From contig NZ_CP107989.1 in the NCBI RefSeq assembly GCF_041435015.1, forward strand, positions 10,292,001-10,356,000: a stretch of DNA of 64,000 nt, given 5' to 3'. Shown piece by piece: positions 53,529 through 61,746 of this stretch. The position numbers and the translations under genes were made by a program. The stretch comes from Streptomyces canus (lineage in GTDB: Bacteria; Actinomycetota; Actinomycetes; Streptomycetales; Streptomycetaceae). Positions within the stretch are counted from its first letter, which is position 1, and the number at the start of each line of letters is the position of its first letter. The notes under the pieces are model-generated. The model was not told the DNA's origin and searched no databases. It saw only the letters and a list, made by a program, of their open reading frames with translations.

Positions 53529-54969
53529 TAGGGCTTGGTCAGGTTGGTATCGGGGTGGGTATGTTGCGGCGGCAGGTGGGGCAGGCGCCGGTCCAGGTGG
53601 CAAGGAGTGTCTGCAGTTCCCGGACCACTTGATAGAGGCTCAGGCTCGCGCCGTGTCTTTTGGGTCTCGTGCCAGTCGTTGCAGGGTGCAGAAGGCGTGG
53701 GCGGCGGAGACGAGGGTGACGTGGTGGTGCCAGCCACCCCAGGTGCGGCCCTCGAAATGGGCCAGGCCCAGGCTTGTTTCATCTCGCGGTAGTCGTGTTC
53801 GATGCGCCAGCGCAGTTTGGCGAGCCGGACCAGGGTGGCCAGTGGCATGCCGGAGGGCAGGCTGGAGAGCCAGAACTGCACGGGTTCGGGTTGGGTGGCC
53901 GGCCACTCGGCCAGCAGCCAGCGTTCAGGCAGTTCAGGACCGTCGGTGGCCTGACGGACGCCGTGTCCGGCCGGGCGGATGCGCAGAGCCACGAACCGCG
54001 AGTACATACGTCTGAAGCCGCTGATCCCTTTGGCTGGGCGGGAGCCCTGGCGCCAGGACACCGGCCTCGCGGCCGTCCTACCGGCCGCGATGACCAGCTC
54101 TTTCACGGTCTGTGCAGGCTCGGAGTACTGCATCTTCGGTGGCCGGCCGGTGCCCGCATAGGCGGGCCGGACGAGCTGGACCCCGGCCGGATGGGCGGTG
54201 TGACGGCCGGAGATACCGACCGCGTAGGGCAGATCGCGCTCTTCCAGACCGCGGCGGAAGGCGGCGGCATCGCCGTATCCGGCGTCCGCGACGACCAGGG
54301 GAATGTCGATGCCCCACGACCGCGTCTCGTCGATCATGTCCAGGGCCAGCTGCCACTTCTCCACATGCCCCACATGAGCGCGGATCCCGCAGCGGGTGCG
54401 GCGGGCGACCTCGCCCGGGTCCGCTTCGGGGGAGGCGGGATCCCAGGAAGCGGGCAGGAACAGCCGCCAGTTCACCGCGGCCGAGGCATGATCCCGGGCC
54501 AGGTGCAGCGACACCCCCACGTGGCACTTGGTGACCTTGCCAGCGGTGCCGGTGTACTGCCGCGACACACACGCCGACGCGTCCCCGTCCTTCAGAAGGC
54601 CGGTGTCATCGACGATCAGCGCCTCCGGGCCGATCGCCTCGTGCATCCTCCAGGCCAGCCGGGCCCGCACATGCGCCGGATCCCACGGACTGGAAGTGAT
54701 GAAATGCGCCAGCGCCTGACGGTTACCGTCCTCACCCAGCCGGGCCGCCATCGGCTCCACCGATTTACGCCGGCCGCCCAGCAGCAGCCCGCGCACATAC
54801 GCCTGCCCCCACCGCCGCTGATCCGTACGGAAGAACCCGTCGAACAACTCCGCCGCGAACGCCTCCAGGTCCTCCCGGAGCGAGGCCATTTCCTCAGGTG
54901 TCACACCACCCCAACGACGCTCATGGACCAGCGGACACGCCACCCACGAATGAAGATGACCAAGCCCTA
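53529..54969. mobile_element. IS701-family insertion sequence
   Basis: A 1441-bp element with perfect inverted ends TAGGGCTTGGTCA (53529-53541 and, inverted, 54957-54969) and CTAG on both flanks (53525-53528, 54970-54973), the expected 4-bp target for this family. It contains one minus-strand transposase gene with a single frameshift. Its right CTAG is shared with the next element. Confidence 0.88.
53640..54904 (-). pseudogene. IS701-family transposase, frameshifted near the end
   Basis: From the GTG at 54904 the frame encodes about 375 residues of IS701 transposase: RRKSVEPMAARLGEDGNRQA, ALIVDDTGLLKDGDASACVS, DIPLVVADAGYGDAAAFRRG and LRWRIEHDYREMKQ. At 53780 the correct continuation, LGLAHFEGRTWGGWHHHVTL and SAAHAFCTLQRLARDPKDT, lies in another frame ending at 53640. 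The shift falls at AAACAAGCC just after the DYREMK motif that holds the catalytic glutamate. It may be a mutation or a programmed event; an upstream start at 54943 is also possible. Confidence 0.8.
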
Positions 54970-54992
54970 CTAGGGCGCGTATCGAGTAGTGA

Positions 54993-55994
54993 TCAATGGG
55001 TGGTCCGGGTGAGGTCTTTGATCCAGATCATCGAGGCGCGCAGGTGAAGACCGGCGAGGTAGCTGTCCGGGGTCTTGTCGTACCGAGTGGCGATGCCTCG
55101 CCGTGCCTTGAGCTTGTTGATCAGACGCTCGACAGTGTTGCGCTCCTTGTACAGGTTGGCGTCGAGGCTGGCGGGCCGACCACCACGGGAGCCCTTCTTC
55201 TTCCGGTTGGCGGCCTGGTCCTTCTTCTCCGGGATAACGGTCTTAATGTGGCGTTTGCGCAGGTGGTCCCGGTTACCGCGGGACGAGTAGGCCTTATCCC
55301 CGGCGACAGCGCCCGGCCGGGTGTGGGGGGCGGCCGACGGGCCCGCGGACCCGTATCTTCTTGAGCGCGGGGATGAACTGCGGGCTGTCCGCGGCCTGAC
55401 CTGCGGTCAGGACGAACACCAGGGGGCGGCATTTCCGGTCGGCGACGAGGTGGACCTTGCTGGTCTGCCCGCCCCTGGAGCGTCCGAGGAGCGCGGCCTT
55501 CAGGCGGAGTTTCTGCCGCCGTCGGACGCGTCGCCGCTCTTCCCGCTCGGGTCCGATCCCGGCCTCCTGCCTATTTTGTCCTTCGGAGTAGCCCCCTTTT
55601 GTCTGGCCTTCTCCTCCTCGGCGGCATTCTCCAGTGCGGTGATGACGTCCTGGCCCAGATGCATCCCGGCAGCGTCGTGGTGAGCGCGCACAGTGGTGGA
55701 GTCGACGCTGACCAGGGACAGGTCCACCCCACCCCGCTTCGCGGCCTCTGTGATCAGTCCGTCCAGCAGGGCTTCGAAGACGCTTGCGTCACGCCACTGC
55801 CGGAAGCGGTTGTGGACGGTCGACCAGGCGCCGAGCTCGGTCGGCATCTCCCGCCACTGCCCGCCCGTCTTGAACCGCCAGATCACGCCCTCGAACTGCT
55901 GTCGCAGCCGCTCGGGGTACGGGCCGTACCCGCCGATCGGCAGATACGGCTCGATGAACTCCCATTCGCTGTCGGTCAGTTGCACTCGCGTCAC
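54993..55994 (-). pseudogene. IS5-type transposase in two frames
   Basis: From the GTG at 55994: TRVQLTDSEWEFIEPYLPIG, RFKTGGQWREMPTELGAWST and DLSLVSVDSTTVRAHHDAAG (first Asp). Near 55505 the frame changes to LLGRSRGGQTSKVHLVADRK, CRPLVFVLTAGQAADSPQFI. Near 55330, at a run of six C, it changes back to PGAVAGDKAYSSRGNRDHLR (second Asp), TVIPEKKDQAANRKKKGSRG and ERNTVERLINKLKARRGIAT (Glu), ending at 54993. The first shift could be the programmed one known in this IS family. The second looks like a mutation, so the gene is probably inactive. Confidence 0.78.
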
Positions 55995-56159
55995 GTAAGA
56001 AGATCTAGCATCCCCGTGTGAGCCACTGCCCACGGCGAACGCGCCGCCGGGGTCTTGAACGGCCCTCGGAGCGAGGTGGGGTGCCGGCCGCCAGGAAGAG
56101 GAACGGCGAGCCAGGGCCTGGGGTTCGGACCGTGGTCCGCATGAGACCGCCTGCGGGCT

Positions 56160-57083
56160 TCAGCCTGCCGACGTGCGTGCCGTGCCCCTGGTGCGGATGT
56201 GCTGACTGAGAAAGAGAGCGGCGCGGTCCAGTGCCTCGTCGGCTTCGTCCAGGACGCCGGCGAACGCCTGGAAGACATGTGGAACGTCAGCGGTGATGTC
56301 CAGGATGACGTCCACTCCGGCTTCTCTCGCGCGCGTGGCCATGCGTGTGGAGTCGTCCAGGAGTATTTCGTTGGTGCCCGCCTGCAGAAGCAATGGGGGG
56401 AAGCCGGTCAGGTCGGCGAGGGTGGCGGGGCTGAGCATGGGCTGATGCGGATCCTGTCCCGCAAGGTACATGGTCCCGGTGTTTTCCAGGCCCTCACGCG
56501 TGAAGAACGGGTCGATGCCCGCCTTGGTGTCCATGCTCTCGCCTGTCCGCGTCATGTCGAGTCCGGGGGAGAACGCCACGATTGCGGCGGGCATGGGCAG
56601 GCCCGCGTCGCGGGCGGCGAGGCAGGTGGTGACGGTGAGGCCGCCACCGGCGGAGTCCCCGGCGAACGCGATCGCCGAAGGGTCTTCGCCGCTGTCGAGA
56701 AGTGCGCGGTAGGCGCTCAGTCCGTCCTCGATCACGGCCGGGAACGGATGCTCAGGGGCAAGCCGGTAATCCAGGGAGAACGCCCTGAACCCTGTTTTGG
56801 TCACCAGGTTCCCCGTCAGTGACATCGCCGTCTCCGGTGAACCGACCACGTAAGAGCCGCCGTGAAAGTAGAGGATCGTCCCGGCCTTCGGAGTGTCGGT
56901 CGGCTCGACGAGCAGCGCGGGCCGATCACCGAGCGTTGCAGTCCGGGTGCGGATCCCAGCCGGGACGATCATTCCCCCCATCATCGCCCTGAACCCGGCG
57001 CGGAGCTCCTCGGCCGACCGAGGGTCCTCCGGCCGAGGCTGTCGGACCATCGCGTCGATTTCCGCGCGCTGCTGCCTGCTCAT
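56160..57083 (-). CDS. HSL-family alpha/beta hydrolase (esterase)
   Basis: A 307-residue esterase of the hormone-sensitive-lipase group. LYFHGGSYVVGS carries the oxyanion-hole HGG, FAGDSAGGGLTVTTCLAARD the nucleophile serine, and PHVFQAFAGVL the catalytic histidine. It hydrolyses short-chain esters or lactone-type compounds. The ATG at 57083 follows GGAGGCG; upstream alternatives at 57095 and 57131 are weaker. It is divergent from the MarR gene and lies inside the IS-like element. Two MarR-type operators lie in the promoter between them. Confidence 0.88.
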   Translation of the reverse strand: MSRQQRAEIDAMVRQPRPEDPRSAEELRAGFRAMMGGMIVPAGIRTRTATLGDRPALLVEPTDTPKAGTILYFHGGSYVVGSPETAMSLTGNLVTKTGFRAFSLDYRLAPEHPFPAVIEDGLSAYRALLDSGEDPSAIAFAGDSAGGGLTVTTCLAARDAGLPMPAAIVAFSPGLDMTRTGESMDTKAGIDPFFTREGLENTGTMYLAGQDPHQPMLSPATLADLTGFPPLLLQAGTNEILLDDSTRMATRAREAGVDVILDITADVPHVFQAFAGVLDEADEALDRAALFLSQHIRTRGTARTSAG

Positions 57084-57116
57084 TGTCGCCTCCATCACAA
57101 GTGCATGCCAATGAAT

Positions 57117-57162
57117 TATATGCCCAGGCATCTAAGCTAGAATATATGCCATGGCATCTAAG
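57117..57162. promoter_or_regulatory. Twin MarR operators overlapping the MarR start codon
   Basis: Two near-identical 20-bp repeats, tatatgcccaggcatctaag (57117-57136) and tatatgccatggcatctaag (57143-57162), 26 bp apart. Each holds the palindrome ATGCCNNGGCAT. The second includes the ATG of the MarR gene, and a TAGAAT hexamer just before it suits a -10 box. The transcript is therefore probably leaderless and autorepressed. Confidence 0.75.
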
Positions 57163-57627
57163 TCAAGGCGTGCCCCGATCGACCTCCCGGGCTTCTTCGC
57201 CGATCTCGTCCGCTGCGAGACACGCCTCTACAATGCGCTGAACGACCGCCTTCGCGAGCGGCACGGGATCGTCACCTCGCAGTTCGAGTTCCTGCGCTTC
57301 CTGCGCGACCACCCCGGGTCCCGGGTCGCGGACCTCGCCACCGAATTCGCCATCGGGATCGGCGCGACCAGCAAGGGCATCGACCGCCTGGAGAAGCAGG
57401 CCTGGGTCATACGGCGGACCAATCCATCGGATCGCCGCTCATCACTGCTGGACCTGACCGCCGGAGGCCTGCAACTCGTCGAGGCGGCGGAGGCGACCTT
57501 CACCAAAACACTGGCCGAGCTGACCGCAGACGTCCTGGGCGGTCCCTCAGGACCGGCCGCCGCACAGATCTTCTCGGAGTTGCGCTCTGCACTCGAACGT
57601 GACCAGATCGGTCTGCCCACAGGCTGA
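57151..57627 (+). CDS. MarR-family transcriptional regulator
   Basis: A 158-residue winged-helix regulator: GIVTSQFEFLRFLRDHPGSR, LATEFAIGIGATSKGIDRLE (recognition helix), then the wing VIRRTNPSDRRSSLLDLTAG. It probably represses itself and the divergent esterase gene and responds to a small phenolic or ester-type molecule. The ATG at 57151 sits inside its own operator with no ribosome binding site, consistent with leaderless translation. Carried as cargo by the IS-like element. Confidence 0.9.
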   Translation: MASKSRRAPIDLPGFFADLVRCETRLYNALNDRLRERHGIVTSQFEFLRFLRDHPGSRVADLATEFAIGIGATSKGIDRLEKQAWVIRRTNPSDRRSSLLDLTAGGLQLVEAAEATFTKTLAELTADVLGGPSGPAAAQIFSELRSALERDQIGLPTG

Positions 57628-57754
57628 CCGGCATGTGCATCCAGTGCGACTGCCCGTTGGCCCCGTGATCAGCGTTTGTTGCGAGGGTGAATCCCGCGGA
57701 TTGATCACGACTCGATACGCGCCCTAGTTGCTCTGACCGCATGCGCCGGGTCGT

Positions 57755-57924
57755 TCAGGCCGCGGCGGCGAGCGGGCGTCCGCCCCAACGGATGCCTCTC
57801 TCGCTTCGGATGCGGGCGCGTTCCTTGCGTTCGGCGGCCAGGACGTCGCGGTGGCGGGCGTTGGCGTTGCGCCAGCGCAGGTAGGCGTGCAGGGCTCGGG
57901 TCTGCACGGTGTGGTTGGTGAGCG
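57755..57924 (-). pseudogene. C-terminal transposase fragment (possibly IS630 type)
   Basis: A clean minus-strand frame ALHAYLRWRNANARHRDVLA, then AERKERARIRSERGIRWGGR and PLAAAA, ending at 57755. The pattern YLRWRNANARHPDVLAAQRRERARIRSE is remembered from the ends of actinobacterial transposases. The rest is missing; it lies just outside the right end of the cargo-carrying element. Confidence 0.5.
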
Positions 57925-57930
57925 CGGTCC

Positions 57931-58944
57931 TCAGTCCGGCAGTGTCACCGGCTGTCCTGTCCGCAGTGATTCATAGGCCGCCAGCACCACCCGCAGGGAC
58001 CGCAGTCCGGCCTCCCCGTCCGGGGTGGGCCGGCGGCCGGTGCGGGCCGCGTCGAGGAAGGCATCGAGCATCGCCGCGTCGAGGTCGTCGCCGCCGGGCT
58101 CCCAGCGGGCGCGGGCGGTGGTGGTGTCGAAGCCGTCCAGCAGCCGGGGAAAGGCGTCGAGTTCGACGATCGCCCGTTCGCCCACACAGGTCAGCGTCAG
58201 GCCGCCCCAGGTGGGGTGGTCCTTGGGGTGGCTCCAGCTGCAGTCGATGGCGGCGACGGTGCCGCCGGGGTAGCGGATGGTGACCAGGCCGGCGGTCTCG
58301 ACGTCGAGGCCGAGGTCGGCGTCCAGGACGGTGTTGGCCTGGGCGTAGACCTCCGCGGCCTGTTCGCCGTCGAGGAGTACGTCCAGCAGGTCGGCGATGT
58401 GTACCGTGTGGTCCATCACCGCGCCGCCGCCGGCGAGTTCGCGACTGCCGAACCACGGGCTCGAACGTGCCGGATTCGAGCCGTTGTTGGCACCGTGGAC
58501 GCTGACCGGGCGGCCGAGGGAGCCGTCGCTGACGGCGCGGTGCAGCGCGGCGAAGGCGGAGCCGAACCGGACCGGGTAGGCGGTCATCAGGCCGACCCCG
58601 GCACGGGCGCAGGCGTCGATGACGGCCCGGGCGTCGGCCGCGGTGGTGGCCAGCGGCTTCTCGCACAGCACATGGGCGCCGGCCGCCGCGGCCCGCTCGA
58701 CGAGCCTGCGGTGGCGGGCGTTCTCGCTCGTGACGATGGCCGCGTCGAGCGGCTGCGCGAAGACCTCGTCCCAGGATTCGGCGTACGGCACTGCGAGCCG
58801 CTCGGCCAGGGCCCGGCCGCGGTCGGGGTCGCCGGGCGGGGCGTCGGGGTCGGCGGCGACGAGTTCGACGTCGTCGCGGTCGCGCAGCAGGGTGAGGTAG
58901 GTGGCGGCGTGCACGTGGGCGAAGGACAGGACGGCGACTCTCAC
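57931..58944 (-). CDS. Gfo/Idh/MocA-family oxidoreductase
   Basis: A 337-residue NAD(P)-dependent sugar or inositol dehydrogenase-like protein. The N-terminal RVAVLSFAHVHAATYLTLLR lacks the usual GxGxxG glycine pattern (SFAHVH instead). The EKP motif is intact in AGAHVLCEKPLATTAADARA, and the C-terminal domain has MDHTVHIADLLDVLLDGEQA. The GTG at 58944 overlaps the stop of the preceding gene. It is the last gene of the sugar-uptake operon, and probably oxidises or isomerises the imported carbohydrate. Confidence 0.82.
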   Translation of the reverse strand: MRVAVLSFAHVHAATYLTLLRDRDDVELVAADPDAPPGDPDRGRALAERLAVPYAESWDEVFAQPLDAAIVTSENARHRRLVERAAAAGAHVLCEKPLATTAADARAVIDACARAGVGLMTAYPVRFGSAFAALHRAVSDGSLGRPVSVHGANNGSNPARSSPWFGSRELAGGGAVMDHTVHIADLLDVLLDGEQAAEVYAQANTVLDADLGLDVETAGLVTIRYPGGTVAAIDCSWSHPKDHPTWGGLTLTCVGERAIVELDAFPRLLDGFDTTTARARWEPGGDDLDAAMLDAFLDAARTGRRPTPDGEAGLRSLRVVLAAYESLRTGQPVTLPD

Positions 58945-59945
58945 GCGGGGCTCCCTTCGAGGGTCACGGCCTGCCCGGTGCGCGCGGACGCGACGGCGGC
59001 TTCGGCGATGCGGACGGCCGCCACGCCATCTGTGGCGCTCACCCGGGGCTCGGGGCCGTGCCCGGCGAAGGCGGCGGCGAACTCGGCTATCTGGGTGGTG
59101 TACGGGGACTCGCCGAAGTCGCCCGACGGGATTCCCGCCGCTCCGGCGGCGCCGCGGTCGCTGCCGGTGACCCGCAGGCCGGGGGAGTCCAGCGAGTCGT
59201 GGCTGAGGGTGCCGCCGGTGCCGGAGACGTGGAAGGTCGTGCGGAAGGGAGTGTTCGGCGGTGCCCACACGCCCACCACCTGCGTGATCACACCGCTCTC
59301 GTGGGTGAGTACGGCGGTGCCGGAGGCCACGGCACCGTCCGGGGCGGGAGCGGTGAGGTGGCCGCGCTGGTGGGCGTGGACGCGGATGACCTCGCCGAAC
59401 AGCCAGCGGGCGATGTCGAAGTCGTGGATCATCTGGTCGACGAGGATCCCCCCGGAGCGCGCCGGGTCGGCGAACCAGGGGCTCCAGGTGGGGTAGCGGC
59501 CGGTGCGGGTGAACCGGGCCACCGCGACACGGCCCAGCGCCCCGTCGGCGACCAGATCGCGCAGCCGGGCGTAGGCGGGGAAGAAGCGCACCACGTGCCC
59601 GGGGTACAGGCGCAGGCGCGCGGCCCGGGCGGTGCCGGCGACCAGCGCGGCGTCGGCGGTGGTGAGCGCCAGGGGCTTCTCGCACAGGACGTGCGCGCCG
59701 GCGGCGAGCGCGGCGAGCGCGATTTCGGGGTGGGTGTCGGTGGGGGTGCACACGTCCACCACGGTCGCTCCGGCGATCGCCTCCTCCCGCGTGCCGGCGA
59801 GGGTGGCGCCGAACTCACGGGCCAGGGCGGGGGCCCGGTCGTCGGGTGCGTAGATGCGGACATGGGCACGCAGTGCGGTCCAGGCGGGCAGATGGGTACG
59901 GGCGATGCCGCCCGCGCCGATCAGCGCCACGTCGAGTTCTGCCAT
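58941..59945 (-). CDS. Gfo/Idh/MocA-family oxidoreductase
   Basis: A 334-residue paralogue with a standard dinucleotide motif, ELDVALIGAGGIARTHLPAW, and the EKP motif in AGAHVLCEKPLALTTADAAL. Substrate-domain residues appear in GGILVDQMIHDFDIARWLFG. The ATG at 59945 is 14 bases after the permease stop. Two different dehydrogenases in one operon suggest sequential oxidation or epimerisation of an unusual sugar or inositol. Confidence 0.88.
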   Translation of the reverse strand: MAELDVALIGAGGIARTHLPAWTALRAHVRIYAPDDRAPALAREFGATLAGTREEAIAGATVVDVCTPTDTHPEIALAALAAGAHVLCEKPLALTTADAALVAGTARAARLRLYPGHVVRFFPAYARLRDLVADGALGRVAVARFTRTGRYPTWSPWFADPARSGGILVDQMIHDFDIARWLFGEVIRVHAHQRGHLTAPAPDGAVASGTAVLTHESGVITQVVGVWAPPNTPFRTTFHVSGTGGTLSHDSLDSPGLRVTGSDRGAAGAAGIPSGDFGESPYTTQIAEFAAAFAGHGPEPRVSATDGVAAVRIAEAAVASARTGQAVTLEGSPA

Positions 59946-59959
59946 CTGCCGGGGGCCTC

Positions 59960-60799
59960 CTAGCCCTTGAGCGCGCCGCTGAGCACGCCGTTGATGAAGT
60001 GCCGCTGGAAGAACAGGTAGACGGCGAGGACCGGGGCGATGACGATGAGCGTCGCCGCGGCGAGCGATGGCACGTCGACGCCGTACTGTCCGGTGAAGAA
60101 GCCGAGTCCGGCCGGAGCGGTGCGCCTGCGCGGGTCCTGGATGAGAATCAGCGGCAGTAGGAACTGGTTCCAGCTCCACACGAAGTACAGGACGCCGAGC
60201 GTGGTGACGGCCGGTCGGGAGCTGGGCATCAGGACCCGCCACAGCGTGGTCCAGGACGAGGCGCCGTCCAGCCGGGCGGCCTCGATGAGGCTGCGCGGCA
60301 TGGTCGCGAAGTGCGCCCGCATCCAGAACACGCCGAACGGCATGAAGGCGGCGATCTCCGCCAGCGCCAGGCCCGGCACGGTGTTGGTCAGCCCCAGCGC
60401 CCGCAGGTCGTAGTAGAGCGGGATGACGGTGACCTCGGTCGGGATCGACAGCCCCAGCAGCAGGTATGTGTACAGCTTTCCGCCGCCGGGGACGTCCATG
60501 GTGGCCAGCGCGTACCCGGCGAGGGTGGCGCACAGGACCGCGGCCGGGACGACCGCGAGGGCGATGACCGCGCTGGAGCGCAGCAGCGGTCCGAACCCGG
60601 CCCGTGACCAGGCGTGCGCGAAGTTCTCCAGATGGATGCCGTGCCGGGGCAGGGCCAGCCCGGTCAGGGGTGTCCCGGCGGGCTGTACCGAGGCCAGCAG
60701 AAGTGACAGGAACGGGACGAGGACGGCGGCGCAGAACAGAGTGAGCACGACAGGCGCGGCCAGGCCCCGTACGGTGCGGACGGGTGTGAGGGGCGTCAC
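59960..60799 (-). CDS. Sugar ABC transporter permease, MalG type
   Basis: A 279-residue inner-membrane permease with six hydrophobic segments. The EAA loop, which contacts the ATPase, is SLIEAARLDGASSWTTLWRV, and VLYFVWSWNQFLLPLILIQD and VYLFFQRHFINGVLSGALKG are typical of the MalG group. The GTG start overlaps the stop of the MalF-type gene. No ATPase is encoded here; as in many Streptomyces, the shared MsiK-type ATPase probably serves. Confidence 0.9.
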   Translation of the reverse strand: MTPLTPVRTVRGLAAPVVLTLFCAAVLVPFLSLLLASVQPAGTPLTGLALPRHGIHLENFAHAWSRAGFGPLLRSSAVIALAVVPAAVLCATLAGYALATMDVPGGGKLYTYLLLGLSIPTEVTVIPLYYDLRALGLTNTVPGLALAEIAAFMPFGVFWMRAHFATMPRSLIEAARLDGASSWTTLWRVLMPSSRPAVTTLGVLYFVWSWNQFLLPLILIQDPRRRTAPAGLGFFTGQYGVDVPSLAAATLIVIAPVLAVYLFFQRHFINGVLSGALKG

Positions 60800-61746
60800 G
60801 GGGCCTCCCGGGCAAGACGGTTGATGACCAGCACGGCGATGGAGATGACCGCCGTCAGGACCACCGCGAGCGCGCTGGCCAGCCCCACCTGGCCGCCGCC
60901 GAAGGCGAGACGGTAGATGAGGATGCCGGGCACCACGGTGCTGTTGCCCGGCCCGCCGCCGGTGGTGATGTAGATCAGGTCGAAGCTGGACAGTGCCGCG
61001 ATCACGGTGATGGACAGGGCGACGGCGATCTCGGGCCGCAGCAGCGGCACGGTGATGGACCAGAACTCCCGTACCGGGCCTGCGCCGTCCATCCGCGCGG
61101 CCTCGTAGATCTCCTGGTCGATGCGTTGTGTGCCGGACAGGAACAGCACCATGCACAGCCCGGCCACCACCCAGGTGCCGATCAGTCCCACGGCGGGCAG
61201 CGACCAGGTGAAGCTGCCCAGCCACGAGTCGGCGAAGCGGCCGAGGCCGACCGCACGGAGCAGCTGGTTGAGGGTGCCGTCCTCGGCGTACACCCAGCGC
61301 CAGATGATGGCGACCGCGACCAGCGGGACGACCTGCGGCAGGAACAGCAGCGTGCGGACGGCGGCGGTGCCGCGGCGGCCGGAGCGGCGGGCGGCGATGG
61401 CCGCCGAGACCAGGCCGATGAAGATGGGCAGCGCGGAGAAGAACAGGACGAGGGCGCCCGCGTGCCAGGCCGCCGCGCGCAGTTGCGGATCGCTGAAGAC
61501 CTTGCGGTAGTTGGCGAACCCGGTGAAGGACGGCAGGGTCACACCGTCCCAGTCGAACAGGGACAGGTAGGCGGTGTGCAGGGCGGGCAGCACGGCGAAC
61601 AGCGTGTACGGCAGCAGGGCCGGCAGCACGTACAGCAGGGCCGTCGCGCGGCGGCGCCTGCGCCGGCGGGCCCCGGCGTGCCGCCCGGTCCGGTTGCGGG
61701 CGGGGCCGGGCGGCACGGGCGGGGGATGGTGGGTGGTGAGGGCCAT
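60796..61746 (-). CDS. Sugar ABC transporter permease, MalF type
   Basis: A 316-residue permease. An arginine-rich cytoplasmic N-terminus is followed by six membrane segments and the EAA loop EIYEAARMDGAGPVREFWSI. PALLPYTLFAVLPALHTAYL and DGVTLPSFTGFANYRKVF are family marks. The start overlaps the binding-protein stop (ATGA). Confidence 0.9.
   Translation of the reverse strand: MALTTHHPPPVPPGPARNRTGRHAGARRRRRRRATALLYVLPALLPYTLFAVLPALHTAYLSLFDWDGVTLPSFTGFANYRKVFSDPQLRAAAWHAGALVLFFSALPIFIGLVSAAIAARRSGRRGTAAVRTLLFLPQVVPLVAVAIIWRWVYAEDGTLNQLLRAVGLGRFADSWLGSFTWSLPAVGLIGTWVVAGLCMVLFLSGTQRIDQEIYEAARMDGAGPVREFWSITVPLLRPEIAVALSITVIAALSSFDLIYITTGGGPGNSTVVPGILIYRLAFGGGQVGLASALAVVLTAVISIAVLVINRLAREAP

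Larger units (their letters stand above)
54974..57723. mobile_element. 2.75-kb IS5-type element carrying an esterase and a MarR gene
   Basis: Inverted ends of 28 bp including CTAG (54970-54997 and, inverted, 57700-57727) match at 27 positions; each starts CTAGGGCGCGTATCGAGT. CTAG at both outer ends fits a 4-bp target duplication. Inside are a broken IS5-type transposase gene (54993-55994), an esterase gene, and a divergent MarR gene. Normal elements of this type are only about 1 kb and end right after the transposase. Here the matching right end is 1.7 kb further on, so the two genes are cargo. Confidence 0.75.

Noticed and set aside
54993..55994. Treating the IS5-type transposase as functional through programmed frameshifting
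   Set aside because: One programmed shift is known in the family, but a second, compensating shift at a C-run is also needed, which is more likely mutation or sequence error.
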